Source: JANQOH01 sp965243325 (lineage in GTDB: Bacteria > Pseudomonadota > Alphaproteobacteria > UBA7887). From it: a stretch of 64,000 nt of DNA. Location of the stretch: contig CBDEUQ010000003.1 of the NCBI GenBank assembly GCA_965243325.1, forward strand, positions 868,001 to 932,000, in the 5' to 3' direction. This document shows positions 1-7,971 of the stretch, piece by piece. Position 1 is the first letter of the stretch, and every line of letters begins with the position of its first letter. The position numbers and the translations under genes are program-made. The notes under the pieces were generated by a model that saw only the letters and a program-made list of their open reading frames with translations, was not told the origin of the DNA and searched no databases.

Positions 1-434
1 GCAAATACGTCGCCGTCGTGTCCGGTTTTGGTGCGCTTCAAACGGAAATCATTCGCCATACGCGGCCCCAGTCGAGCTACCAATAAAGCCCGCCATACCG
101 CGTTAGTTCCCAGATTGCAACTACGCGTCTCGGGGCCGCTCGAAATGTGTCACGACTTCGCCATGGATTGCGCCTTGCATCCCGACACAAGTCGCTGTAA
201 TGAAACACTGTAACGGGAGACGAACGACTTGTATCAGCACGTGACGCATCGAGAAATTATGCGTTGGGAATCTACACCCGAACGGTGCGAACGCCACCCT
301 CGTGCGATGCAAGACGGGGGATCAGACAGTTTATGGGCCGCCAAATCAATGTTTTCGCGCCGGAGTGTGGCCTGTTGAAGGCAGAGCGTGACAAAATAGT
401 CACATATCAGGTCGGGCACAGGCTGGCGCGACGC
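1..434. other. No gene recognised; flank of the integrase gene
   Basis: This stretch lies downstream of the integrase gene on its minus-strand side. It has only short open frames with no recognisable protein, and its base composition is clearly less G+C-rich than the backbone further right. It could be the interior or the edge of the element that the integrase mobilised. The other end of that element, if present, is outside the window. Confidence 0.5.
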
Positions 435-1649
435 TTACGGCGCGTCCCGCCTGCCCGCCGCCAGCGCGTCGATCCGGTCGGCGATTCGCTGGGCGTGGTC
501 GCGGAGCTGTTCGATCGACCAGTCGGCGGCGTAGCCCTCCGTCACGTCGCCGGGCCGCGCGTGGTTGACGAGCCGCTTGGTCAGGCCGCGCGGCAGCAGC
601 AGGTTGCGCTCGGCCACGGTGATGAAACAGTTCCGCAAGGCGTGGAACCAGAATTTCGCGCCGCCTGCGGCGCCGATCGGGCCGTTGAGGTGCTGCACGT
701 TCTCGATGTGGCCCGAGGCGCTGGTCGGCGACGGGAACACCCACGGCGATGCGCCGCCGGCCCGGCGTTCCAGCAATGCGGCGAGCTGCCGGGTGATCGG
801 CAGAAGCAACGGCGCGCCGGTCTTGGTTTCCTCGATCCGGAAGGTCATGCCGGCGGCATCCACGCGCTCCCAGCGCAGCGTGAGCACCTCGTTGCGGCGC
901 ATACCGGTATACAGTCCGAACCGCAGCGCGTCGCGGGTTACCGGATTGCGCACCGCGGCGTCGATGCCCGCGCGCCAGCGCGGCAGCACTTCCGCCGGCG
1001 TGGGGATGCGCCGTCGCGTCGGAGGGTGGAGCCGCCCGCCGCCGGCGAGCCAGAGATCCACCGGATTGCGCAGCCCCTCGCAGTCGATGCAGGGCCGGCG
1101 ATAGAACGCGCGCAGCAGGGTGACGGTCTGATTGGCCGCCGACCAGCCGGCCCGTTCGGTGACGTCGTCGAACAGGGCTTCCACGTCGCGCCGCTCGATC
1201 GCGTCGAGCGGGCGGGCCAGCCACCCGGCCAGATGCAGGCGGACGAGGGCGCGATAATGCCTCTGGGTGCTCTCCCGGCGGCCGCGGCCGGCCGCCATGT
1301 AGTCTTCGCAGGCCTCTCCCAGGGTCGGCGCCGCGCGCGCTCCCGCCGGGTCGCTGCCGCCGGCCGCGCGGCCCAGGAGTTCCTGCGCCAGACGCCGCGC
1401 CCGTGCAGGAGCGAGCGCGGTGTGGCGGCCGATGACGACGCGACGGTTGGGCGCCGCCCGTCCGCCGGCGCCGGCCCGGTAGTTGACGACGAAGGACTTG
1501 GCGCCGGACGGGTGGACGCGGACGCCGAAGCCGGTGAGCTTGTCGTCCCACGCAATCCACGGTTTGTCCGTGGGCCGGAGGGCGTCGACGACGCGCCGGG
1601 TGAGCGTCGTCTTGATCTTGGCCGTCCGCTTGCGGTTGCGCGCTGGCAT
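435..1649 (-). CDS. Tyrosine recombinase/site-specific integrase
   Basis: This 404-residue protein cuts and rejoins DNA at attachment sites of an integrative element or prophage. The N-terminal ~80 residues look like the DUF4102-type arm-binding domain (segment KLTGFGVRVHPSGAKSF), then a SAM-like core-binding domain around residues 120-200. The catalytic domain carries the family set: Arg251 in TGMRRNE, Lys276, the box HALR with His336 and Arg339, His363, and the nucleophile Tyr373 in the segment GDVTEGYA. The set appears complete, so the protein could be active. The HALR box is followed by NCF rather than the commoner RTF. I chose the ATG at 1649 because the protein then begins with the usual basic residues; the open frame runs further upstream antisense to the porin gene but does not look coding. 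No other element genes are visible, so the mobile unit lies to the left or is degraded. Confidence 0.9.
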   Translation of the reverse strand: MPARNRKRTAKIKTTLTRRVVDALRPTDKPWIAWDDKLTGFGVRVHPSGAKSFVVNYRAGAGGRAAPNRRVVIGRHTALAPARARRLAQELLGRAAGGSDPAGARAAPTLGEACEDYMAAGRGRRESTQRHYRALVRLHLAGWLARPLDAIERRDVEALFDDVTERAGWSAANQTVTLLRAFYRRPCIDCEGLRNPVDLWLAGGGRLHPPTRRRIPTPAEVLPRWRAGIDAAVRNPVTRDALRFGLYTGMRRNEVLTLRWERVDAAGMTFRIEETKTGAPLLLPITRQLAALLERRAGGASPWVFPSPTSASGHIENVQHLNGPIGAAGGAKFWFHALRNCFITVAERNLLLPRGLTKRLVNHARPGDVTEGYAADWSIEQLRDHAQRIADRIDALAAGRRDAP

Positions 1650-1712
1650 GGCGTGAAGCGAAGGGAAACCATGTTCCGGAGTCAACCGTACGGTCAACAC
1701 CGGGACGATGAA

Positions 1713-1747
1713 TTGCACCCTACCGCCCTCCGGGCCGTCGGGTGCAA
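1713..1747. repeat. Inverted repeat between integrase and porin
   Basis: An 8-bp perfect stem (TTGCACCC at 1713-1720 and GGGTGCAA at 1740-1747) surrounds a G+C-rich loop, between the integrase start and the porin. A second palindrome, ACCGTACGGT, lies at about 1687-1696. Both could be recombinase or regulator sites, or part of an attachment site. No function is demonstrated. Confidence 0.35.
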
Positions 1748-1844
1748 GCTCCGACGAAATCCCGCAATGCATTGATAAAGCGTATTTTGCGCACCGCCCG
1801 GCAGGGATCGAAAGCCGCCTGCATACAAAGTCCAATGGTTTCTC

Positions 1845-2990
1845 TTGAGCACGACGGCGGTGGTCGGTGTATCGGCCATGGCGGCGAGCGCCGTCGCCAT
1901 GCCGCTGCAGTCTCGCGACGAGGAGGGGACTCCGGTCCTGTCGGCGGCGATCAACGCGTCGTTCGAGGGCGGGTTCGCCAACAACAGCGCCGCCAACGAC
2001 GAGGTGAACAGGGACAGCGGCCTCGTTGCCGGCCGCTGGGCCGACGTGTACTTCAATGGTGAGATGACCGCTGACAACGGTCTCACCTACGGCGCGCAGA
2101 TCCGACTCGCGGCCGGCGGAGGCGGGGCAGAAAACGGTGGCTTCAACAACATCGACCTCCTCGGAATGAGCGGGCTGGGCCGGCAGTACCTGTACGTCAA
2201 GGGCAGTTGGGGCTCGATCGAGGCGGGCACGTGGATCGGCGCGGCGACCGCGCTCAACCTGAACGTCGCCGGCCAGTACAAGGGCAACGGCGGCCTCGAT
2301 TTCTCCTACAAGGCGTACATTGTCGCGCCGCCAGGCGCCATCACCAACATCCAGAACCCGCACTGGTGGGACGCCGGGGAGACCAAGATCACGTACTTCA
2401 CGCCGGTGTTCAACGGCTTCCAGGCCGGCGTCACCTACACGCCCACAAATAGCCCGTGGGGCCAGGCCAAGACCGGCCTGACCGCCGGCGACGGCGAGCA
2501 CAAGGACGTGATCAGCTACGGAGCCCAGTGGAAGGGCGACATGGGCGGCTCCACCGTCACCGTGTCCGCCGTCGGCGCGATGAGCGACGACGCGGTCGAC
2601 AACGCGAATTCGACCACCCTGGGTGGTATCGAGATGTTCCAGATCAGCGGCATGGTGGCCCACGCCGGCTTCACCACCGGCGCGACGTTCTGGGACTACG
2701 GCGACACCAACATGCTGCCGGGGGACAGCCAGGACTATTCGGGCTGGGCGCTCGACGCGACCTACAGCTTCGGTCCCTACGGCATCGAGATCTCCTACGC
2801 CCACGCCGAGCAGATGATTACCGGCTCGACGTCCCTCGACAGCACGTTCGACGGCTGGGCGCTTCAGATCGGCTACGCGGTCGCGCCGGGCCTCAAGTGG
2901 TACGCCGACCTCGTCGGCAACGAATGGGACGTGAACGGCAACACCGAGGACTCGACGGTCGTTCTCACGGGAGTCAACGTGAACTTCTGA
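1845..2990 (+). pseudogene. Gram-negative porin, 5' end missing or frameshifted
   Basis: The translated frame is an outer-membrane trimeric-type porin that would let small solutes through. It shows alternating beta-strand texture, Gly/Asn/Asp-rich turns, and the C-terminal Asn-Phe typical of proteins folded by the Bam machinery. The first residues (about LSTTAVVGVSAMAASAVA) are the hydrophobic part of a signal peptide, but the usual Met-Lys-Lys start is absent. The frame is open upstream only to about 1779, with no ATG or GTG. The TTG at 1845 has no ribosome site. An ATG at 1835 lies in another frame, so a one-base indel near 1841-1845 would reconnect it. Either the integrase-linked insertion removed the start, or this is a frameshift or sequencing error. 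The mature part (~355 residues) appears intact. Confidence 0.75.
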
Positions 2991-3021
2991 CCACGTCACG
3001 TTCTTCACCGACCTTACCCGG

Positions 3022-3052
3022 GGGCGGCGCGATGCGCCGCCCTCTTTCTTTT
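3022..3052 (+). terminator. Rho-independent terminator after the porin gene
   Basis: A 9-bp perfect stem (GGGCGGCGC at 3022-3030, GCGCCGCCC at 3034-3042) with a three-base loop is followed by a T-rich tract (TCTTTCTTTT). It sits 30 bp after the porin stop and 28 bp before the CoA-transferase start, so it separates two transcription units. Confidence 0.85.
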
Positions 3053-3079
3053 GCGGACCCGGCGCCGTAGAGGAAGACC

Positions 3080-4282
3080 ATGCCCGAAGCGAGCTACGAA
3101 CGGCCGTTCGCGGACATCCGCGTCGTCGACATGAGCCAGGGCGTGGCCGGGCCGGGCTGCGGCTTTCTGCTCGCCGCGCACGGCGCCGACGTGATCAAGA
3201 TCGAACCGCCGCAGGGCGACTGGGCGCGCGGCCTCGGCACGCGCCACGGCGACCACACGGCGTTGTCGCTCGCCGTCAACCGCGGCAAGCGCGGCATCGC
3301 GCTCGACCTCAAGAAGCCCGATGGGCGGGCGGCGGCGCTCCGCATGATCGAGCGCGCCGACGTGACGATCCAGAGCGCGCGTCCGGGCGCCGCGGCGCGG
3401 CTCGGGCTCGACTGGGACAGCGTGCGGCCGCTGAACCGGCGCCTGCTCTACGTCTCGGTGTCGAGCTACGGCGGGCGCGGGCCGTACGCGGACCGCACGG
3501 GCACCGATACGGTGCTGCAGGCGTACTCGGGTCTGATGGCGATCAACCGCGACGACGACGGGCGGCCGCGCCGCGTCGGCTTCGTGCTCGTCGACAGCGC
3601 GACCGCGATGTACGCCTTCCAGGCGGTGGCGGCGGCGCTCTATGCGCGGCGCGACGAGGGGCGGCTCATCGACGTCAGCCTCATGCAGGGCGCCGCCGCG
3701 CTGCTGGCGACGAAACTCGTCGAGGCCCGCCTCGAAGGCGGGGCGCCGCGAGCGCCGAACGTGCCGGCGGGAAGCTATCGGACGAAGGACGGCTGGATCG
3801 CGGTCACGCTGGTGCGCGAGTCCCACTTCGTCGATCTATGCGCCGCGCTGCGCCGGCCCGAGCTGGCCGCGGACCCGCGCTTCGCCAGCGGAGCGGCGCG
3901 CGCCGAGCGCGCGGACGAGCTGACGACGATCGTGGGCGCGACCTTGGCCGGACGGACGACCGCGGAATGGCTCGAGACGCTGAGACCGGCGGGCGTCCTG
4001 TGCAACCCCGTCAACACACCGGGCGACTGGCTCGACGACGCCCACGCCGGCGCCGTCGCCGCGGCGCCGGCGCTCGACCAGCCGGGCGTCGGGCCGGTCC
4101 CCGTGCCGCGGATTCCCGGATTGCCGGAGACGGCGCACGCCAACCTCGCGGCGCCGGCGCCCGGACTCGGGGAGCACGGCGCGGCCCTGCTCGCCGAGCA
4201 CGGCTACGACGACGCGGCGATCTCGTCCATGCGCGCGAGCGGCGCCCTCGCCGGGCCGCCGCCCGCCGACGCCGCCGCCTGA
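3080..4282 (+). CDS. CaiB/BaiF family (family III) CoA-transferase
   Basis: This 400-residue enzyme would move coenzyme A between an acyl-CoA donor and a free carboxylic acid in the cytoplasm; the substrates cannot be read from the sequence. The family opening is present (LPF/RPFADIRVVDMSQGVAGP-type start, then GADVIKIEPPQGDWAR), followed by NRGKRGIALDLK and the active-site region TGTDTVLQAYSG, where the Asp near residue 143 is the expected catalytic residue. Length fits the family. The ATG at 3080 has a good ribosome site (AGGAAG at 3071-3076). It is monocistronic, between a terminator and a degraded region. The C-terminal ~30 residues are Ala/Pro-rich and probably disordered. Confidence 0.88.
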   Translation: MPEASYERPFADIRVVDMSQGVAGPGCGFLLAAHGADVIKIEPPQGDWARGLGTRHGDHTALSLAVNRGKRGIALDLKKPDGRAAALRMIERADVTIQSARPGAAARLGLDWDSVRPLNRRLLYVSVSSYGGRGPYADRTGTDTVLQAYSGLMAINRDDDGRPRRVGFVLVDSATAMYAFQAVAAALYARRDEGRLIDVSLMQGAAALLATKLVEARLEGGAPRAPNVPAGSYRTKDGWIAVTLVRESHFVDLCAALRRPELAADPRFASGAARAERADELTTIVGATLAGRTTAEWLETLRPAGVLCNPVNTPGDWLDDAHAGAVAAAPALDQPGVGPVPVPRIPGLPETAHANLAAPAPGLGEHGAALLAEHGYDDAAISSMRASGALAGPPPADAAA

Positions 4283-4420
4283 GCTTCGCAGGCGACTTGC
4301 GAAGTCGTCTGTAGACCGCGTTCGCGCAGCCGATCGCGGCGGGATTTGAGAGCGTAGTTGACCCGGCCCCCCTAGGTTTCGTGATGTTCTGGAATGATCG
4401 CTGCTGACGGACACACCGCC

Positions 4421-4674
4421 ATGGCAACCGAGGTCAAAGAAAGCTGCACCGACTGGTGGACGCCCTTCCGTCGGACGAACTCCACGCCGCCGAACGCTAC
4501 CTGGAGTTTCTGGCCAGGCACGGGAATCCCTTCCTTCAGGCGCTCCTGAACGCCCCTGAGGCAACCGAATCGCTAAGCGTGGGCGACCGCGAGGCTCTCG
4601 ACGAGGGCCGCCGCGCCCTTGAAGCGGGCGACATGGTCACCGACAGTGCACTGCGCGCCGAACTCGGAATATGA
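4421..4674 (+). pseudogene. Toxin-antitoxin antitoxin-like small protein, frameshifted near its start
   Basis: A coherent protein appears only if two frames are joined. The ATG at 4421 gives MATEVKE, then one missing A in the AAAGAAA run near 4435-4442 shifts the frame. After the shift it reads LHRLVDALPSDELHAAERY and on to the stop at 4672-4674. The product is a ~84-residue acidic helical protein of the kind encoded just before ParE/RelE toxins. Without the upstream part, a GTG at 4456 could start a 72-residue remnant, but it has no clear ribosome site. The stop overlaps the ATG of the next gene by four bases, the usual antitoxin-toxin arrangement. A sequencing error in the A-run is an alternative to true decay. 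Confidence 0.55.
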
Positions 4675-4940
4675 CATGGACGCTGATTTGGACCCGTCCG
4701 GCTCTCAGGGACATGAAGAGGATGGAGATGGAGTACACGATCGTGATCGAGAAGGCGCCTGGGAACTACGCCGCCTGGGTGCCCGATCTGCCCGGTTGCG
4801 TGGCCACGGGGCCAACCCGCGAAGAAGCCATCCGGGAGATCGGAACGGCCATTGTTCTGCACATCGAGAGCCTGCGCGAACACGGAGAGCCGGTTCCGGT
4901 TCCGCAATGCACGGCGGCAGTGGTGGAGGTCGCCGCCTGA
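4671..4940 (+). CDS. ParE/RelE toxin N-terminus fused in frame to a HicB-type antitoxin
   Basis: This is an 89-residue frame with two origins. Residues 1-18 (MTWTLIWTRPALRDMKRM) match the start of a ParE/RelE-type toxin. From about residue 19 it reads MEYTIVIEKAPGNYAAWVP, then LPGCVATGPTREEAIREI and a helical tail, which is a complete short HicB-like antitoxin domain (~70 residues). The toxin body is absent, and no HicA partner lies next to it. It overlaps the preceding antitoxin frame by four bases (ATGA), as a toxin gene would. I infer a deletion or recombination that fused two toxin-antitoxin loci. The HicB part could also start by itself at the internal ATG codons near 4721-4731. Confidence 0.7.
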   Translation: MTWTLIWTRPALRDMKRMEMEYTIVIEKAPGNYAAWVPDLPGCVATGPTREEAIREIGTAIVLHIESLREHGEPVPVPQCTAAVVEVAA

Positions 4941-5014
4941 GCGGTGGATGGGCCGGCCGTCGGGGAATGCCCGCAAGAGTCCCGAAATTGCAAGCGCCTG
5001 ATCGGGAAGCCTGC

Positions 5015-5179
5015 ATGAACCCCAAGCCCGTCGTCGTGCCGCCCATGGATACGACGCCGGAAGCGCTGGCGAAGTTGGTGCTGCGGCACCGTCCCAACCC
5101 GCCTGACACCCAGCTTGCCGAAGAGCTGACCGCCGAGTATGGAGCGGAAGAGCCGCCGGAACGTAGCGGTTCGTCCTGA
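5015..5179 (+). CDS. Small hypothetical protein (54 aa)
   Basis: This short frame begins MNPKPVVVPPMDTTPEALAK and continues with a helix-like segment and an acidic end. It is unlike the random Arg/Pro-rich translations of this G+C-rich DNA, so it may be real. I do not recognise the family. It follows the HicB chimera by 74 bp on the same strand and precedes the second HicB-like gene. The second Met (about residue 11) is an alternative start. It has no predicted signal peptide or membrane segment. Confidence 0.35.
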   Translation: MNPKPVVVPPMDTTPEALAKLVLRHRPNPPDTQLAEELTAEYGAEEPPERSGSS

Positions 5180-5383
5180 GTTACCGGGCCCTTTCGGCAC
5201 GTTCGTCGAGGGCAGCCCAAATCGCGCGGACGCCGGAGCCGCCGAAGCCGGGCACGAAGTACCGGCCGCGGGCCGCTTGACACCGGAGGCTAGGGCACGC
5301 CACGTTGGCCTCGCAGCGCCGACGACGACCAAGCGCGCGCAACAAGGGCGTCGTTGACCGTTCAGCAGGGAGGAAGACAGATC

Positions 5384-5719
5384 ATGCCCACGGTATCGAT
5401 CAACGTGAAGGCTGCGGTTTCGTGGCGAGCCACGAAGTGCGCAGCCGGCAACAGGTGGGTCGCCGAGTGCGAAGCGCTGGGCCTGTCGATCGAGGGCAAC
5501 GGCCTTGACGAGCTTCACAGCCTGATCTCCGAGGCGAGCTTCGCCTTGTTCGTTGACTTGTTCGAGGAAGGCGAGCTTGAGCAGTTCCTGATGGATCGCG
5601 GATGGCGGGCGGAAAGCCTGCCGGACAGACACGATGTCGAGGACGGGATCAACTTTGCTATCCCTTGGGAACTCACCGCACAAGGCGCGCCTTATGGTTC
5701 CGAACGACGCCCTCACTAA
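5384..5719 (+). CDS. HicB-like antitoxin
   Basis: A 111-residue protein with the HicB-style partial RNase-H-like fold pattern: an N-terminal beta strand (TVSINVKAAVSW), then RWVAECEALGLSIEGNGLDE, which corresponds to the HicB 'vAecpaLgls..G.t.eEA' signature. A helix and a longer C-terminal part follow (VDLFEEGELEQFLMDRGW). The ATG at 5384 has a strong ribosome site (GGGAGGAAG, ending ~7 bases upstream). A 26-base overlap with the next frame suggests translational coupling and an antitoxin-toxin operon. A DNA-binding C-terminal RHH or HTH is not obvious. Function is inferred from fold pattern and context only. Confidence 0.55.
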   Translation: MPTVSINVKAAVSWRATKCAAGNRWVAECEALGLSIEGNGLDELHSLISEASFALFVDLFEEGELEQFLMDRGWRAESLPDRHDVEDGINFAIPWELTAQGAPYGSERRPH

Positions 5720-5918
5720 TTTCTTACGGCGTCAGCTCAACTACACGCACAAGCGGCAGACAGAACGCGTGAGCATCTACAAACTTCGCGGCAATACACG
5801 ACGTGTCGCGGTCAGGAAAAATGCGCAGCACTCGCCAGAATATGCCAAGTCTGTCCTTCGCCTTGCTGGCGCAAGCGACGATCAGATAGAGAAATTCCTG
5901 AATCAAAGCTGTAACTGA
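5694..5918 (+). CDS. Possible HicA-like toxin partner
   Basis: A 74-residue basic protein whose second half (NTRRVAVRKNAQHSPEYAKS, then VLRLAGASDDQIEKFLNQS) resembles the end of HicA toxins, which bind and cleave mRNA. It starts inside the HicB-like gene and overlaps it by 26 bases, so the two are probably co-translated. The conserved Gly-Ser-His of classic HicA is not visible. The protein is therefore either a divergent toxin, an inactivated one, or a different partner family. The antitoxin-first order is the reverse of the commoner hicA-hicB order. Confidence 0.4.
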   Translation: MVPNDALTNFLRRQLNYTHKRQTERVSIYKLRGNTRRVAVRKNAQHSPEYAKSVLRLAGASDDQIEKFLNQSCN

Positions 5919-5961
5919 CGCGACGCGGTTCGTGTCAATCGCTGGATCACCTTGATCCACG

Positions 5962-6181
5962 ATGGATTACTGGCCGTTTTTCGTGGGCGCTGGGGCTTTC
6001 GTGTGCTGCCTCATGGTTATCGGCTTGCTGCGCCCAACCGACATTTCCGCACCCCCAAGACCTCAAGCGCGAGCCTTGGGCCATCGTCGGCCGGGTCGTG
6101 TTCGTTCTGGCGCTGTACTTCGTGATCGGCGGCGCCGTACTCGGGAGGCCGATATGGTTCTTTGCTGCCTCGTTATCCTGA
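5962..6181 (+). pseudogene. Small two-TM membrane protein broken by a frameshift
   Basis: The ATG at 5962 opens a good hydrophobic segment (MDYWPFFVGAGAFVCCLMVI). Shortly after, at a run of five C near 6050-6055, the sensible reading moves to another frame. It continues QDLKREPWAIVGRVVFVLAL and YFVIGGAVLGRPIWFFAA and stops at 6179-6181. Removing one C yields a ~72-residue protein with two membrane helices. Without the correction the first frame runs on as low-quality sequence to 6297. Either a real mutation or a homopolymer sequencing error explains this. The family is not recognised. Confidence 0.5.
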
Positions 6182-6293
6182 TCGCCAAGGAAGGCTGGGA
6201 GCCATACGCTTTCCGCGAGAAACGGTATGGCTCCCTGGACTCGATGATTGCGAAGCGCTGGCCAATCGGCCGCACCCTGTGCCACGGGGGCCG

Positions 6294-6608
6294 CTAGTCA
6301 AGTATGTAATCCGCATCGTATTGGACCCGGCCGCGGGGTCGAATGCCCTCGTTCACGTACTGCGTCGGCGTACGCGGGCGAAAGTAGAGACGAACCAGGT
6401 TCCTGTGCCGCGACGGCAATTGCCCCACGTACTGCGGGCTCCCGCTGTCCACCGTGATCAGCCCTCCCCGCTCGGCCGCCGCCCGCGACAGCAGTCGGCC
6501 GCTGTTCAGGATCCTGGCGGCGTTCTCGACGTGGTCCGACCGGAACAGCCAGCGCGACCAGAACCGACGATTGCGGTCCAGCCCGAGGCTCGAGGGCAAC
6601 TGCTGCAT
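6294..6608 (-). pseudogene. Truncated DarT-like (DUF4433) ADP-ribosyltransferase fragment
   Basis: The 104-residue frame contains LFRSDHVENAARILNSGRLL and later LVRLYFRPRTPTQYVNEGIR. These resemble the N-terminal half of DarT/DUF4433 proteins, which ADP-ribosylate thymidine in single-stranded DNA and serve as toxins or phage defence. The match ends soon after, at VQYDADYILD, then a stop. The C-terminal part, which carries the catalytic Glu in this family, is missing, so the product should be inactive. No DarG antitoxin (macrodomain) gene is nearby. The ATG at 6608 has no clear ribosome site, and the 5' end may also be damaged. Confidence 0.55.
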
Positions 6609-7005
6609 GACAGGTAGGTAATCATCCGACGCCCCAAGCCCCGCCGCTCGAAAACTGCCCGCCTGCCCCCTTCCGCGCTGCGGCCGTCCGAAACACCGGA
6701 CCCGGCGAACCGGCCGCTTCGAGCCTCCCATCCCGCACCCGATCGCGCCGCGGAGCGCACGTTGCGCCTGCGCACTCTTGCGATGCGCCGCCGACAGCCA
6801 AACGGTCCGATACTTCGCTCACCTCAATACCGACTGTCGATCACGCGGTCGCGCCGGCCTCCTTGCCGATCATGGATTTCGGTGCGACACGGGGTCCCGC
6901 CCAACTTCGTCGCCACTCCCGGCAACCGCCTCGAAGACGCGCCCGCCGAGGCCACGAGCGCTCAGGCGGCAAACGCGGCCGCGCGCCCGCCCGCCCGCGG
7001 CGCCG
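6609..7005. other. Gene-free stretch
   Basis: About 400 bases lie between the DarT-like fragment and the end of the TolQ-like operon. Translations in all frames are low-complexity Arg/Pro/Ala sequence. I see no RNA gene, strong hairpin or recognisable mobile-element end. Confidence 0.5.
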
Positions 7006-7491
7006 TCAGTCGTCCTCGCGCGGCTCCTGCCATCCGCGCATGAGGCCGTCCTTCAGCAGGTCCGGGGGCTCGTAGTCGACGTAGACGACCTCGTAGTCGC
7101 CATCGCCGCTCGACAGGTGCACGACCTGCTGCTCGTAGTCGGACGCCGTCTCCTCGAATCGTTCGTACTCGTCCGGATCGAACCGGATCATGTAGACGCG
7201 CGGCGTCGGGTCGATGCCGAGAGTGTCGAGGAACATGTAGAAGCGGCCCGTGTCCTTGTCGAGCTTGGACGAGATCACCTTGTAGTTGCCGTCGGGCGGG
7301 TAGGGGTTGGGCTGCCCCAGCGTATCCATCAGCGCGAACAGCGGCAGCCACAGCGCCACCGCGCCGGCGAGCACCGCGAACGGCCGCAGCCAGCGCTTGC
7401 GCCACAGGACCGCCAGCATGACGACGGCGATGCACGCGACGTGCGCCGCCAGCAGCGAGGAATGGTCGAAGGCGTTGTCGAAACCCGGCAT
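7006..7491 (-). CDS. Small membrane protein, paralogue of the upstream gene (TolQ-like operon gene 4)
   Basis: A 161-residue protein with two N-terminal membrane helices (about residues 13-28 and 36-55) and a soluble, probably periplasmic, C-terminal domain. The domain begins LGQPNPYPPDGNYKVIS and continues with GRFYMFLDTLG and PRVYMIRFDPDEYERFE. This is the same pattern as the preceding gene (LGYPDPWPEDGRYTLIG, AIYVFLERPG, LHYRIPFD), so the two arose by tandem duplication. It is the last gene of the four-gene minus-strand operon, two bases after its paralogue. I do not recognise the family. The context suggests an accessory of the proton-channel pair. Confidence 0.75.
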   Translation of the reverse strand: MPGFDNAFDHSSLLAAHVACIAVVMLAVLWRKRWLRPFAVLAGAVALWLPLFALMDTLGQPNPYPPDGNYKVISSKLDKDTGRFYMFLDTLGIDPTPRVYMIRFDPDEYERFEETASDYEQQVVHLSSGDGDYEVVYVDYEPPDLLKDGLMRGWQEPREDD

Positions 7492-7493
7492 GT

Positions 7494-7961
7494 CTATCCG
7501 TCCCGTCTGTAGTCGCCGTAGAACCGCTTCTCCAGCGTGAGCTCGTAAGCCACCTCGCCGGTCTCGGGGTCGCGCCGGATATCGATGGACTTCTCCTTGA
7601 ACGTGCTCAGCTCCATCGCCGCGTCCTGCAGCTCAATAGCGCTCCTTAGGTCGAAGGGAATCCGGTAGTGCAGCGGCTCCACCTCGCCCGGGCGCTCGAG
7701 GAACACGTAGATCGCGCGGCTCGGCTCGTCGATCTGCCAGCCGATCAGGGTGTAGCGGCCGTCCTCGGGCCACGGGTCGGGATAGCCCAGAGTCGTGCGG
7801 GCGACCGCGGCCGGATAGGCGATGGCGACGGCGCCGACGGCGACGGTGGCGAGGCGGAGCCACCAGCGCCGCCAGTCGCGGATGAACAGCATGGCGAACA
7901 GGAATGCGACGGTCGCCGCGTACAGCGCGTACAGGACGATGGTGACCATCAGTTCCGACAT
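7494..7961 (-). CDS. Small membrane protein, paralogue of the downstream gene (TolQ-like operon gene 3)
   Basis: A 155-residue protein with two N-terminal membrane helices (MVTIVLYALYAATVAFLFAM and a second near residues 35-52). A soluble domain of about 95 residues follows, sharing the P-x-P-x-D-G-x-Y, Y-x-F-L and Y-x-I/F-x-F-D pattern with its downstream neighbour. It sits 10 bases after the ExbD-like gene and 2 bases before its paralogue, so the four genes are probably one transcript. The family is unknown to me, and no enzymatic motif is seen. Confidence 0.75.
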   Translation of the reverse strand: MSELMVTIVLYALYAATVAFLFAMLFIRDWRRWWLRLATVAVGAVAIAYPAAVARTTLGYPDPWPEDGRYTLIGWQIDEPSRAIYVFLERPGEVEPLHYRIPFDLRSAIELQDAAMELSTFKEKSIDIRRDPETGEVAYELTLEKRFYGDYRRDG

Positions 7962-7971
7962 GCCGGAGTCC

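Noticed and set aside
1650..3008. Long minus-strand open frame extending the integrase upstream across the porin
   Set aside because: It is antisense to a well-formed porin. The added N-terminus is low-complexity Val/Ala/Arg sequence, while the family N-terminus begins at the ATG at 1649.
4283..4420. Possible IS end near the CCCCCC/AGG stretch at about 4365-4380
   Set aside because: No inverted-repeat partner, target duplication or transposase remnant could be found.
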